A stretch of DNA of 64,000 nt from Symbiodinium sp. CCMP2592. Its lineage: Eukaryota; Sar; Dinophyceae; Suessiales; Symbiodiniaceae. Each line of letters begins with the position of its first letter. Position 1 is the first letter of the stretch. The translations under genes and the position numbers were made by a program. The DNA lies in assembly GCA_905221615.1 (NCBI GenBank), contig CAJNDT010003813.1, forward strand, positions 131,501-195,500, given 5' to 3'. Shown piece by piece: positions 31,712 through 45,688 of this stretch. The notes below the pieces were generated by a model. That model searched no databases. It saw nothing but the letters and a program-made list of their open reading frames with translations, and was not told the DNA's origin.

Positions 31712-34700
31712 CTACTTGGCATACTTTGTGGGCGGAGGCATTGCGTCGATAATCGGGGCAAGGCGTTCCAGGACAGCCTCAGGGATAGTGCCAGGCTGAC
31801 AATGAGGCGGCAGTTGCCTTTCAGGTTTGGCCTTCTCCCACTCTGTCCACGCCCAGCGATGCACTTGAGCCAGTGCTTGCTTCCAGTCTGATCTGTCGTT
31901 AGCAAAGCTTTTGCTGCAAGACTTTTTCCCCTCACTTGACACATACTGTTTTGTCATGATCTCGGCTTTGAAGCGATGATCGTTGAAGCTGAGACGCAAC
32001 TTGAAGTCTTCGGGTGGATCCAACTCCGACAGGAAGTCGGGAGTGTTATTCAAGTGTGGACCATGCTCGCGCGGAGCACGTTGCGATGCCTGGCCACGAT
32101 GTGCAGCATCATCAAGGACCTGCTCAGGGGCTGATCCGCTCGAGGACGAGGCCTGTGCCATTCCACTGTCCCTTGGCCCGGATATTGGATCCGGCAAGGT
32201 CCCATTGGATGGCTGTGCTTGCACTTTTGTTTCCTCGTGTGCGACCCCGGCACCACCAAGCACAGAGTGTGGACGGGAAGCATCGACACAGGGCTCCTCC
32301 GCCGGGGGGGCGGGCTCTCCTTCACCAGTGTGTGGACTGGGAGGATGGGCGCAAGGCTCCGGTGAGGGGGCGGGCTCTCTTGGACTGGGAGCATGGACAC
32401 AAGGCTCTGCCGGCAATGAATCAGGAGTTGTTCGATCGTCCATGCCATTCATGTCCAACAGCTGGCTTTCCAACTCCTCTTTGAGTTCAGAGATATCTGG
32501 ATCTTCTTCCACTGCTGGTCCGGGCATTTGTTCGAGCACCTGCTCCTTGCGTTTTCGTGACGCTGCTTGCCTGCGAGCCAGCCCTTGCAAGCCCAAAGCT
32601 GTGCCTCTTCCAAACCCATTGCCTTTTCCACGGCCTTTGCCTTTTCCTTTGCCCTTGCCTTTGCATTTTGCTTTGGCACACGGTTTTGACTTTGCTTTGG
32701 CTTTTGCCACAGCTCTCCTCGCTCTTTTGGCCTGCAATCGAATCACAATTGAGTCACAATTGAGTCACATTTGAATCACAACAATTGAGTCTAAGCCTAG
32801 CTCAGAAACTCACTGGAAGGTCTTGCCAGGGTGCCTTTTGTTCTGCAACCTTCTCATCCCACATGTTTTGCCAACGTTGTTGCTCGGCCTGCTGTTCCTG
32901 TCGCATCAGGGCTTTCTCCAAGTCCTGGAAATCCTGTTTATCTGAGGGCTCCATGTTGTCCAACAATGCTGATAGAAAACCATCAGGCATATCTGCATCA
33001 GGAGCCTTCTGAGTGTCTGACTCTGCAGCTTCACGGCAAGCTTCTGCAAACTCTTCTCCGAAACACTCCTGACACTGTTTCAACAACTCCTTCTTGGAAT
33101 TCTTGTGGGGTTGTGTCACATTCAAGTAGTCCGCCATCAATGTCAACTCCGCAAAGGTCCTTTTGTGCCCGGAGCGCAAAGTGTTTTGCACAAGTGGTTC
33201 CCAACCACACGTGGCTTTGAAATAGAGTCCTGCCTGTGTTGACAATTTCGGAGTGGCTTCACATGCTTCCCATTCCTCAGGGTTGTGAAGGAACTGCCAT
33301 GAGCAACCGGCCTCCACTTGCAACTGCCAGCCCGAGCACCTGCCGCCCTCATGAACTTCGGACAACCGCCATGCCAACACTGCCCATTTGAAGGATCCCA
33401 GAACAATGTAGGTCTCTTCCACATTGCGCAAAGTAATGATTTGCCCAAACTGGGCAAACACAGCCCACAAGCCGTCCTCAGGAACATGTTGTTCTTAGAA
33501 CAGAGCTATTCAATCACAGACCGCTACTTTGCTGATTCACCCCAGGCCTTCAATTTCACGTTCTGCGTGCTCAAGTTGTTCTGCGAATAGTAGCGCAGGA
33601 AGGACCATGATGCTGCAGAAACAATCAATTGTTGTTCAGAAATGGTGTCCCACGTTTTGGTTGCTAGGACTTTCGACATTTCCTTGGGGAGCTTGTGATG
33701 TGCGGCAACAAATTCTGGATTGGCTCTGAAATCATCCTTGGCCTTGTGCCAGTACCTCAGGAACTTCTCTCTGCTCAACTTGGCAGGGTGAGCCATGCCC
33801 CGACACTCCAATATGTCGGAGTTGGTCAGCAGCTGCTGGATACATGTCCCCGTGAGTTTTTGGTGTGCTTTCGGACCTGTGGCTGTTCGTAAGAGTTGGT
33901 GACAATCCTCGACGATCTTGCTGTCCGGAAATGTGGCTGTGAGAAAGCGCAACAAATCTAGTCCTGCTTGGTAATTCAAACGCCAGCCAACTGACTGAAA
34001 CTGAAGGGCAGTGTAGCGCATGCAAGGATCAAAAGTCAACCTGAGATCTGCACTCAGCATGCGAGCCTTAGGCGCGCCACTGCATTCCAGGCTTTGCAAG
34101 CAAAGCCAATCTGTCTTCATCAGTTTCATGGCATTGATGGCATGGGGAGAAGGACCACTCAGCACTTGGGTGTAACACTCCGGAGGGGAGCCATACTTGG
34201 AAAATGTTGCACACCGATTCGCCAGCATCTCCAAGCCATAATCCATGACTTTCGTTATGAATGTTTCAGACTCCTGGACCCAAAACAGCAAATCATCCCA
34301 AGTCTCTTCGGAAACCATGATTGCCGCAATTCCTCTCAAACTCCAGTGCTGGTTCCAGCTAGTGCTCATGACCTGTGTCTCGGTCAAAGCGTCCTCGACA
34401 GTTTTGATCTCGTGGAGTTGTGCACTGTAGTAGTCCCAGCAAGGCTCCTGCAGCCGTGCAATAATGTGTGCGTTCTCCCAAGTCACCCATGAATGGCCCA
34501 GATAGGCCAGTTTCAGTCCTTTAGCTTCTTTGAAACACAATTGAGGTTGGTTGATGTCATCCGGACCTTGCTCGGAACGAAGGTACCACTCCAAAACCAT
34601 TCGGGAGGCCGTAAACTCGGACAGATTTTCCGCAGCAGCCTCATTCCACGAAAACCACCGAGACGGTTTCGTGCATCCCCCCTTGACTTTCCAGGATCTC

Positions 34701-36847
34701 ATTTTTTCCGGAAGCGCGGTCCAGACATCGTGGTCTGAGGCTCCCCTCATATTAAACTCGAAAGCAATGCGAGTCTTGTACTTGTCGAAGATTTCGCTTT
34801 CCTGGCTGAGGTACAAGTAGAATTGTATTGGTTAAACAAATACTGACTATATTATTATATGAATTGTACAATATTGAGAATTGGAAAAGCCTGGCCTCGT
34901 TGTTGGACTGCAGAAAACTTTCGAGTGCGTCCTGTTTCTCTGCAAAGAAGCCGCCAGAGCCGAAGGGCTTGTAGTTCAGGGTCCACATGAACGTCGTTAG
35001 GAGGACATTTTTGTGGAGTTGTCCTCTGAGCGGCCCCTTGATATCCCTATGCAGGCGATGGATTTTGTCGTAACTGTAATGTACGAGCAAGTTCTGGTCC
35101 AAGGAAAATGCGTTGGCGGCACACCCGATGCTGCCTTGATCCATCAATATGTGCAACATCGGAATCATGTCTGCAGACTGTGCGTCAAAACTCATACTGT
35201 GCACTGTGGCTGGATCCTCTGTACGGATGACTTCCCATTCTGCACCACGAAAAGTTGCTTGGTCTCCCGGGTTCAATGGGGCCAACATGGACAGCAGCTG
35301 AGAGTCCGGCTGGAAATCGGTTATTTGCAACCCGGCGATTTTGAAGCACTGACTGCTGACAGCCTGGAAAAACTTCAGGGTCGAAAGTCTCTCAATTTCT
35401 CGACGTGCCGCCAAACGTTCGACTTCCGGCATAAGGTCATATTGTCCCGGGCGAAGGATTTTGGCCGAGTTCACAAATTGAGCAGTGGCATGGGCAAAAC
35501 AATTGGCAGAACTGTTGTAAAAAAGACTCACAAGCCAATCTTTCGTGCTGTGGTGGGAAGAATCAGTGACCATGGTCAGCTTCCGAACATTGAGAAATGA
35601 CAAGGAGCTTTCTTGCTTGTACAAGCTCAGCATCTTCCGCTGCCACAGAGAAACAGAGCCAGGCCTGACACCGCCATCTCTGTCCGTCTCTCTGATCTCA
35701 GCCAACTTCATCATCGAGACCTTTGTGTTGCGTGCTTGTTCAATGAAGTCCCAAATCCGGTAAACGGACATTTTCCGGCGAGGGTCTTCTCCATCATCAG
35801 CAGACCTGCGAGCAATGCAACTGCAACTTCATAACTTAACTCACTTGACAAATTGATTTCAAATGAAATGATGCCCCCGGACTCCTGAATGCAGAAATCA
35901 ACCTTACCCAACAGCCAACCTCCTTCCTCGCCCTGACAGTCGTCGTGAAGGAACTGCTCTCTCCAACGCTTGGTTTGCCTCTACATGCTCCAAAATGCTG
36001 TGGGCCATAGCTCCATGCAAAATCTGGAAGACAGTGGCTCGCAATTGTTGCAGAGCAGCCAAGCTATGGTTTTTCCAGGGTGACATGTTTCTGGATCGAC
36101 GGACCTTCGCAGCATTGAGGACAAAAGCGAGCACATCCAAAAACAGAAGTTCTCCCTGCCAAGGGCCTGACAGTACAGCTTCTGAGTACATGTTGCCCCA
36201 AACCTTTCTCCAAGACTCCAGAACTGAAGCATGTAGTGAGGAAAGAAAGTCTTGCACTCCCAAGACCATTCCATTGGGCTGCAACATGAGGACATGGTTC
36301 CCAGCAGTGCCATGCACATCGATGCTCAAGCCATGCTGTCCAGCCGCGTATGCCTGGGTTGTAGCCTCTGCTGAGATTTTCCGGAACATATCCCAGAGGT
36401 AGGTCGACTTGGCTGCAGTTTGGCTTTTGTCCAGTAGCTTTGCAAAGAACATCATCAGCAGCATGGTACTGGCACAATTGCAATTCAACATACTTGTCCT
36501 GAACCAGGGCCACTTTTGCCAAGTATTTGAGTATGTGTGTGCATACATGTACTGTCAAGGATTTCATAATTTAAGGTTCGTGGCCTGAGGTTCATTGAAC
36601 GATAATGCAAATCTTTCTCTGTCAGGATATCCTCGGACAAGCAAAGGTCTTTCAGTGTTTTGGCATGTTTCGTCAGAGCGTTTTGCTCGCCATTCTCCAT
36701 AAGCTTGTCCATGACATATTGCAGATCCCAGTACAGCTGGGAATCATCAGGATTGCGATATGCCACCGGGCCAAAAGCCACAGCAAGACCTTCCATGACC
36801 AAAGAGTCTGCATTTGCGGGCACATGCTGGAAACATGGCTCAGCCAT
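31712..36847 (-). CDS. 1,578-residue transposase candidate, second copy
   Basis: Same six-exon structure as at 12490-17625, shifted by 19,222 bp, with all frames intact. The visible changes are Val to Gly (about 32442) and His to Tyr (about 35761, M-S-V-Y-R-I-W). No length difference in any intron was noticed. Confidence 0.8.
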
Positions 36848-37344
36848 GGTCACATATTATGTGTACTGTAACTTTGCGATTTGAAATGTCAAAGTTCTAT
36901 TGCACAAATGTTGAGCCATGTAATTTTACAGTTCACACATTGCCTTAACGTGGGGGGAAATGTCCCTCTTATTATTTAGGTGGAACATCCCAGGCGAAAT
37001 TGAAGCTACAGAAACATGACAAAATGTCTGCACCGAACAGAGAACAACCACATGAGAACTTGTGAAGCTATTGGCCATGAGTGCAATTGCAATTTTTTTC
37101 GCCCTTGTTCCGCGAACCCCTCACGGACTTGAAGACAGCCTTGTGTCGGAACTGAAATGAGCCGCAATCGGCAATGCAGCATCCAGTAATCGTCATCAGT
37201 GCAACAGCCATTGGCGTGCTTTGGGCTCCCTGTGAAAATTGTATTTAGGATTGAATTGGTTGTCACTTTAATGTGCCATCCATACCCATGCAAGACAATG
37301 AAATGCTGTGCAACTGCTGAATTGATCTACTGAGTTACTGCCAC

Positions 37345-40269
37345 TCAAGCAAAAATTGTATTGGGTTCAGTGTTCTCCAGGATCTCGAAGCCATGGTCGG
37401 CCTCCTGACCATTGCGATTTCCCTCATCCACGTCCATCGGCTCCGGAATCGAGCAACGTAGTGGGCAACGACTTCCCGGTCTGGTGTTTGTCGATTCCGC
37501 CCAGCGCAGGATGCAGTCTTCGTGAAACCAATGCCCGCAGTGGAGCCGGAGCAAGACTTGTTCCCCCTCATCCATGGTGTCCTGGCAACCAAAACAAATT
37601 GTCAAATGAGGACATCACAACACTCACAAGGTCTACACTGGAGATGGAGCTGAAGCAAGCAACACTCGTGGGATCCATTCCGTCCTGGCAAATGAGACAT
37701 ATGGGAAGCTCAATGGCCTCTGACTCTGCTTGGATCTCTTGCTGGTCCTGCTGAACTGTTCCAGCTGCAAGGGTGGCTGGGGGTCCGGCTGCTGCATCGG
37801 GAGCGGGTGGATGCTCGCGGGGTGTTGCTGCCACAACTGGTTCAACCACAGCATGCTCCAATGTCTCGGGCTCAATTGTGGGAGGGTTGGCTGGAGGCAC
37901 AACATGATCAGGGGATGCGGGGGGCATCGCTGGCATTGCTTTGCTCAAAGTATGCATAGCCTTGGGAGCCACAGCAGGGGATGTGCTTGTTGATGGTTCT
38001 GCCGAAGGCATTGTTGGCATTGCTGCATGGCCGGCCTGCTTGGGCGGAGGGGGCACCCGGGGTGCTGCAGGGGCTGCGGGCTGAGGTGGCCCAGACGTTG
38101 CTCGCACAGGTGGGACCCGGATCGGGGCAGGTGTGACAGCCTTGGCATGTGCCGGCAGAGGCGCCTTTGCCGGTGCAGGTGGTGGGCTTGCAGTTGCACT
38201 TACTGCCACAGGTGCTGGGCGGGCACGTGCTGGCGGCATTGTTGCTTTCGCCCCTGCCTGCAAAATCATGCCAACGTCACCTGAGGTTGGAGCTTTCGCA
38301 AAACAGATGCTGACAGGCTTCATGAATGAGTCCTGCCAGCCCAGAGGGCGAGCAATCTCCTCTATTGCAGCGTCTGTCAAATTCAGGGGCAGCTTCGAGG
38401 CCAACTGTTCCATGAACTGTGGTTCGCACCGTCGGACACGATTGAATGCCGTTTGGAACCGCATGTGCAAGTCTTCGTAGGATATCACACCTGCACAGCC
38501 AAAGATGAAGTCTCAATTGAATGTTCTTATGAATAATAAAGCTGAAAAAACCGACCAGACGAACAACCCGTAATGGCATGATCATTCACTGACCCAAAAT
38601 GACATTTCCTCTATAGTGTCCTGGCAATAACATCTGACAAGTCACGGAGATAAGAGAGCCGGCTACTTGGCCTGAGCCTCGTCAGCATCCACAGAAGTAC
38701 CAAGAGTCCCCTTTGGCTCAATTGACTGAGGTACCCAGCCTCAGCGTTCATAGCATCTTCTCATCATGTTAGACAAATTGTCAAATGCACAAACAAAAAC
38801 AAGTGACACAAATGGGAATTCCTGTCCCGCCTCCAGCTCACCGTACAATTTCTCCAAGCTGGCCACAAGCCTTGTCCTTGGAAGACCTTTCAATACTGTT
38901 GTGCTCCCTGTGATTGTGGCATCCTCCCCCTTGTTGTAAACATAGCCGACTGTGGGTGGTGGGAGGGGCTGCACAGGATGAGCAGGAACTGTCACAGGGC
39001 CCTGAGGCACTTCATTTCCCGAGCCCGATGCTGATGGAACTTCCGGAACCACCTGCTGATGTTGTGCTGTGGCCCTGTCGGATTCCTCCTCCTCTTCCTG
39101 TTCCGAATCGTCATCCACCTCATTCACCTGGGGGGGGGAGAATCCTGGCATCATATTCATCTGGGCATTCATCATCGGATTGCCCTGCATCGCAGCAGCC
39201 GGGTTTGCCGAACCGTGCATGGGCATCGACATTATTCTGCATGCCAGTGCATGGGTGCATCATGGGCATGTTCATACCCGGGTTCATGCCCATCAATGTG
39301 CCGGGGTTCATGGTCATGTAAGGATGAGCTGGAAACATCATTGGGGGCATGGTCGGCTGCATCTGGCCTGTCATGACCATGTGCTGTCCATTGCCATTCC
39401 TGGAATCCGCAAGACGGGCCCGCTTGTGGCGTCGGGGAATAAGCCCTGCCATGGCTTCTGCAACTACAGGCAATTGGTGTTCCTGTAGCAATGGTACTTC
39501 AAACCGAACCCTTGAGCAATTCAGGCAAACACAATTGACAATTCAAAGTTGAAGCAACACTGCAGGACATACAGCTGACTACAGTACAGAAAGCTCCGAA
39601 AAGCACAGAGCTTCTTATTTGTTGCAGCCATTCCGAGCCGTGTTGGTCCACACCGTATTAGCAGAAACAAGCGAGCTAGTAAACATTGTCCTTGTACCAC
39701 TGCCGAATCTCACTTTTGGTTTTGCCCGACCCTTTCTGGCCCGGGTGTGAACATTGCGAAATTGAATTTGACTGAAAGCAGTCAGCCAAGAGAGTCCTCA
39801 CTTGTTGCCATGTTGACCGTGAATCGGAAATGTCAATCTCCAAGTCACAGAGCACCTGCAGATCCTCCAGCACGTAGTGACCTCAGTGGGGCAGCAACAC
39901 TTTATTATGGTTATGTGTTATGATTTAACAAACAACACAGCGGTTTTGTTCAAAGGACAAACACATCAGGATGATTGCTCTGAAGGCACTGACACAATGC
40001 CACCTCAATTGAAATGAATCAGCTGTCAGAAGTGTATCATCATCGTCAGAATTGTTTGCTGGCACATCATGGGGTGACGGAGCTATGAGAGCCGCCAACA
40101 TGGTCTTGGCTTTGAAGACAAGCAATCGATGAGACCAGGCCAATGGCAGGTCACACTGCAACAAATGTAACAAGCAATCACTGACTTGGTTTCCTTCCAC
40201 CTCCGGCCAAGTAGGCGGTAGAGCCTGCACTGCTTCCAAAGCCCATTGCTGTTCTTCAGCCAAAGTCAT
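37345..40269 (-). CDS. RING-H2 protein, second copy, frameshifted
   Basis: Same exons as at 18123-21049. Two bases (AT) are missing at about 39230, within the Met-rich stretch, so the exon splits into two frames and the RING would not be translated from the upstream start. This is either a null allele or a sequencing error. The RING exon itself (37345-37581) is unchanged. Confidence 0.7.
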
Positions 40270-40558
40270 GTTTCTGCCTTGAGCCAAGATATGCACAAAT
40301 CATGGAGGACATCACATGGCCTGACCTCGCTGACAGTGGTGGCAAAGCAATTGAACAAGTAACATCCCAAAGAACCGCACTGGAATTTTGACATGAATGT
40401 CACAATCGTGCTTGCCCCTATGCAAAAAAAGCCAACATAATCTATACACATGGCAAAGGAAGAAGCTGTTATTGAGCACGGTGCTGCTGCAATTCTGCAA
40501 TACAGCACAAGTAGTGAATTCAACTTGCTTGATCCTTTATACAGTTGTTCAAAATTTG

Positions 40559-41386
40559 TCACTTGTGCTTGTCATTCCTTTGGCTCTTCCTCTTTTTGGA
40601 CTCGTTGTTCTTATGTTTCAGAAGCTGCAACTTGAATTTAGTGTGCACACCATCGCCACTGGCCATTGGCAACTGAGATTCAGACCGGGTTGGACTCAGA
40701 GCCAAATCCCCTGAAGAGCTCGAGGCAGCTGCTGCTGCTGTTGCTGCTGGAAGAACCAAGTCCGGAGCATCAGAAGCGATCACATTCGGATTCGGCAAGA
40801 GCAAAGCTGCATTGGAATCTGAAGGCAATGGAGGCAATGGAATCTCTGAACTCAATTGCATTGACTGCACAGCACCTGCCATTTTTGCGTCCACTGACTC
40901 CTCTCCTTGAAGACTTGTGTAACTGGCACCCTCCGCGTTCAGGTTGGCCTCCGGGTTCGGGTTGACCTCACCCGGGTTGGCCTCTGCCGTGGAGTCAACC
41001 AGCGCAGACGGGTAGGACTCATTCCAATCATGCCAGCCGCCTTTCCACTTCCACCAGGAGTCTTTTGGATTATCCCAGGAGTCTGCCTCCCAGGAGTCGC
41101 AAGGATATGTCATCTTCTGGTGTTTGCTCTTTTGCTGAATCGGACGGTCGTTGTCTTCTTCCATGTCCACTGGAGTGTCCTGACTTGACTGGATGGCAAC
41201 TCCTTCTGTTTGATCGTAGTTCTGCCAGCCACGACCTGCCCAATCCGTAGTCTCATGTGGTGTGGGGTCTTCGCTGCTTTGGCTTGGGGCTTCCCAAGTC
41301 CGCTTGTTGCGTGCACCCGACTCAGCCTCATGCCAGACCTGTGCTCCAGGCGGAAGCTTGACCCATCCATTGACATGAACCCACAT
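40559..41386 (-). CDS. Trp-rich protein, second copy
   Basis: 275-residue frame as at 21339-22166. It differs by one Asn to Asp change in E-A-D-S-W-D. Confidence 0.55.
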   Translation of the reverse strand: MWVHVNGWVKLPPGAQVWHEAESGARNKRTWEAPSQSSEDPTPHETTDWAGRGWQNYDQTEGVAIQSSQDTPVDMEEDNDRPIQQKSKHQKMTYPCDSWEADSWDNPKDSWWKWKGGWHDWNESYPSALVDSTAEANPGEVNPNPEANLNAEGASYTSLQGEESVDAKMAGAVQSMQLSSEIPLPPLPSDSNAALLLPNPNVIASDAPDLVLPAATAAAAASSSSGDLALSPTRSESQLPMASGDGVHTKFKLQLLKHKNNESKKRKSQRNDKHK

Positions 41387-41644
41387 GTTTGATGTCCAGG
41401 ATGGCAAAAGGAAATATGAGCTACACAGCCACCACAATGTTGACCTGGTCTTGTTCGACAATTGAGAACATGAAATGTTAGACAGCCAGCACAATGTTCA
41501 TGCAATTCACAGAGTTGAGCCAAAATGTTCGGGCAATGCAAACAATTGTCCTGCTCACACAACACAGCAACCAATATGGACTTTGTTTGAAAAAGGGAAA
41601 TTGCCATTTTCATGACTGTGCCCATGCAAAGAAATTAAGACTCA

Positions 41645-42861
41645 CCCATGCAACCAATGCATTTCAACACAGACATTCTTGCATTGTGGGCCAATTTGGA
41701 GACATTCGAAATGCAAGCTTCCATGCAAAGATTTTGCTCCACCCATGCAAAAACTCTTGTTCCAATGCATTTTCCCACAGACATTCTTGCATTACGGCGA
41801 ATTTTGAAACATCCCAAATGCAAGCTTCCATGCAAAGATTTAGTCCCACCCATGCAACCAATGCATTTCAACACAGACATTCTTGCATTGTGGGCCAATT
41901 TGGAGACATTCGAAATGCAAGCTTCCATGCAAAGATTTCGCTCCACCCATGCAAAAACTCTTGTTCCAATGCATTTTCCCACAGACATTCTTGCATTACA
42001 GGCGAATTTTGAAACATCCCAAATGGTAGCTTCCATGCAAAGATTCCGCTCCACCCATGCAAAAACTCTTGTTCCAATGCATTTTCCCACAGACATTCTT
42101 GCATTACCGGCGAATTTTGAAACATCCCAAATGGTAGCTTCCATGCAAAGATTTAGTCCCACCCATGCAACCAATGCATTTCAACACAGACATTCTTGCA
42201 TTGTGGGCCAATTTGGAGACATTCGAAATGCAAGCTTCCATGCAAAGATTTCGCTCCACCCATGCAAAAACTCTTGTTCCAATGCATTTTCCCACAGACA
42301 TTCTTGCATTACCGGCGAATTTTGAAACATCCCAAATGGTAGCTTCCATGCAAAGATTTAGTCCCACCCATGCAACCAATGCATTTTAACACAGACATTC
42401 TTGCATTGTGGGCCAATTTGGAGACATTCGAAATGCAAGCTTCCATGCAAAGATTTCGCTCCACCCATGCAAAAACTCTTGTTCCAATGCATTTTCCCAC
42501 AGACATTCTTGCATTACCGGCGAATTTTGAAACATCCCAAATGGTAGCTTCCATGCAAAGATTTAGTCCCACCCATGCAACCAATGCATTTTAACACAGA
42601 CATTCTTGCATTGTGGGCCAATTTGGAGACATTCGAAATGCAAGCTTCCATGCAAAGATTTCGCTCCACCCATGCAAAAACTCTTGTTCCAATGCATTTT
42701 CCCACAGACATTCTTGCATTACAGGCGAATTTTGAAACATCCCAAATGGTAGCTTCCATGCAAAGATTCCGCTCCACCCATGCAAAAACTTTTGTTCCAA
42801 TGCATTTTCCCACAGACATTCTTGCATTACCGGCGAATTTTGAGACATCCCAAATGCAAGG
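41645..42861. repeat. 205-bp higher-order satellite array, second copy
   Basis: The same monomer types as at 22425-23640 and almost the same total length, but in a different order. For example, a B monomer comes second here with GATTTTGCTCC, followed by a shortened TTACGGCG variant. Confidence 0.9.
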
Positions 42862-43036
42862 AATTGTGGATACATTTCAAGCCACCATGCATTTGAAACA
42901 GTGAACTCTTGTTTCTCTCAATCTTCCACTTGAGAGCAAATGCAAGGCAAATGCAGTTGTCATCAAAGAGAACCTGTGAAAAGCCCCAGCTCTTCTCTGT
43001 CCAGATGCACATCAATGAACGTTCTCTTCAGATACT

Positions 43037-43078
43037 CGCGCGCGAATGCGCGCGGGCGCGCGCGCACATGCGCGCATG
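43037..43078. repeat. alternating CG tract, second copy
   Basis: Identical to 23817-23858. Confidence 0.8.
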
Positions 43079-43185
43079 AGTAGATTGAAAGTGCAACAGC
43101 AATTGTGTTCCAAATTGACAATTCTCAGCTTGTTCATCAGTGAAATACAGTCTAAAACTGTTCCCTTAACAGGTTTCTATACATT

Positions 43186-43345
43186 TTTGATGAACTTTTG
43201 ATGAACTTTTGATGAACTTTTGATGAACTTTTGAGAACTTTTGAGAACTTTTGATATTTTCGACGGTTTGATGACATTTTGATGACATTTTGATGAACTT
43301 TTGATGAACTTTTGAGAACTTTTGATGACTTTTTGATATTTTCGA
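43186..43345. repeat. GATGAACTTTT minisatellite, second copy
   Basis: As at 23966-24115, with one extra GATGAACTTTT unit. Confidence 0.85.
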
Positions 43346-44036
43346 GGTTGACAGAAATGTAGTTTTTGTTATTTTGGAAGGTGACAGAAATGTAATTCCA
43401 ATGCTTGCAGCTTCTGGCTCCGGTTTCCATTGGTAGCTTCGGGTTTGGGTTTTTTTCAGAGTTTGCCTGCCTGCCACAGGACGTGCATTGATTGTATTGG
43501 TGATGGCTATATACAAAGTCGATGCATTCAGGGGTGGCTTGACTCAAATGTTTCTAGGGGTTTGTATTGGTAGCGGAGCTTTGGTCTTTTTTTCCAGAGG
43601 ATACCTTCCTCCCTTGCTACACAATTTCGTGTACTTCTGGACCAAACTGTTTGGAGAGAATGATTACGTTTGCATTCAGAAGTGGCTTGACTCAGGTGTT
43701 TCTAGGGGTTTGTGTTGGTAGCGGAGCTTTGGTCTTGCATGCAAATTGGTATCGGAGCCATTGGTAGCTGAGCTTTCATGCAAAGAAGCTGACTGCAAAA
43801 TGCATTGGTTTCAGAATTGAAACCAGAATTGAAGCAGAACACGTGCTTTTAAGAGTGTTTGGCAATCTGCCAGTCCTTCTGGAATGATGCAAATGCATGT
43901 CTGCCGACAACGATGTGCACATTTGAGACAGGTTCAGCGAGAATGTAAATGCATTGAACACTTCCTCGAAATGCATTTCTGGCGGGCCGATGTTGCATTG
44001 AAATCAAATTGGTGCACACTTCTTCTGAACTACAAA

Positions 44037-44647
44037 TGTATTGCAAGCAAACCGAAATGACAGATGAAATGCATTCTGTTGTGCTGGAACTGTTGTCAAA
44101 CTGCACTTCGAGATGCTGTCTGGCACATGTTGAATGCATCCTGCATCTGCATTCTGTGAGCTGGAAATGCATTTGAAATGAAAGTTTGGACGTCCGTTTT
44201 GGATCCGAAATGCATTGCAAGCAAACCGAAATGACAGACGAAATGCATCCAGCTGTGCTGGAACTGTTGTGAAAATGCACTTTGAGATGCTGTCTGGCAC
44301 ATGTTGAATGCATCCAGCATCTGCATTCTGTGAGCTGGAAATGCATTTGAAATGAAAGTTTGGACGTCCGTTTTGGATCCGAAATGCATTGCAAGCAAAC
44401 CGAAATGACAGACGAAATGCATCCAGCTGTGCTGGAACTGTTGTCAAAATGCACTTTGAGATGCTGTCTGGCACATGTTGAATGCATCCAGCATCTGCAT
44501 TCTGTGAGCTGGAAATGCATTTGAAATGAAAGTTTGGACGTCCGTTTTGGATCCGAAATGCATTGCAAGCAAACCGAAATGACAGACGAAATGCATCCAG
44601 TTGTGCTGGAACTGTTGTCAAAATGCACTTTGACATCCTGTCTTGCA
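44037..44647 (-). repeat. 174-bp repeat, second copy, frame open throughout
   Basis: Four monomers, as at 24785-25395. Here no single-base deletion occurs, so a minus-strand frame of 294 codons (43849-44733) crosses the whole array. It repeats the 58-residue Cys-containing peptide three times and continues into non-repeated sequence (ending F-Q-K-D-W-Q-I-A-K-H-S). Confidence 0.75.
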
Positions 44648-44969
44648 GGTGTTGAATACATCAAATATTGGTTGGAATTATGACAAATGTATTTGGTCAC
44701 AGCCGAGACCACCATCACAACTCCTTCATCCACTTGTCAGTTGTAATTCAGAACGAGACAAGGATAGGACTGAGACTCTTTCTCCGAACACAGTCATCAT
44801 GGAACCACATGACTGTGCAATGCAACACCACGTCTGCTGCTTTCTTCAACTTGTCTGCAAGGTGGAACATGACAGTGAAGCTCACATGCAACTCTCAATG
44901 GGCATCTGCACAATTGTTTTGGTCACGAATCAGGCAGCTGGCTGAATTGATCGAATTACAAATTGAGAA

Positions 44970-45292
44970 TCATTGCTGTGCAAGCATTGCCAATATTGCA
45001 GCATGGAGGACAAGCCCCATCAGCTGCGAGGCGGAAGGATTGAGTTTCATGAGCGCTTTGAAGTTGTAGACCTTATCCTCCCAGTCTTGTTTTCTTTCTC
45101 CAAGCATTGGGCGTGGAACCAGGCAGCTCATCAAGTCAAAACCGACACAGCCATAAAGTGGAGCCGAGTCATCGATCAATCGCTTGTTCATCCGCCAAAG
45201 TTTGGCCAGTCGGCGTTCCTGGGCAGCTGCCTCATCGCCCATGTTGCAGCTCGACTTGCTACAAAGAGTGCTCCTCCTCTTGAACCAAAACA
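44970..45292 (-). CDS. small protein or 3' exon, second copy
   Basis: Counterpart of 25718-26040, no change seen. Confidence 0.5.
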
Positions 45293-45688
45293 CTGCAGGA
45301 ACATTGTGATATTGCGAGTGATGACATTGACATGAAGCACACCGATGACAAAAACATCAAACAGAACAAGCCAGCATCCACTGAAAATCATGTTTGGAAT
45401 TGTCACAACATGCTGTACATTCAATCTGTTTTGCTGGGGGCCGGCCCACTGACGATTTGCATCATCTCCTTAGTACAAGTGCGGGCGCATTTAGGAAAAG
45501 ACACACACACACACACACCCAGCTCCACAATGCAAATCTGTGTGCAGGGCTTGTCTGTCTATCACACAAAGCTCTGGATAACAGGGATTTACAAATCACA
45601 AGCACTGGCAAAGATGTGAAGCCTTGCAACACAAAGAGATGTTTTGCCAGCAATGCCACAAGATGCCAGCAGAATCAGTGAAACGGAA

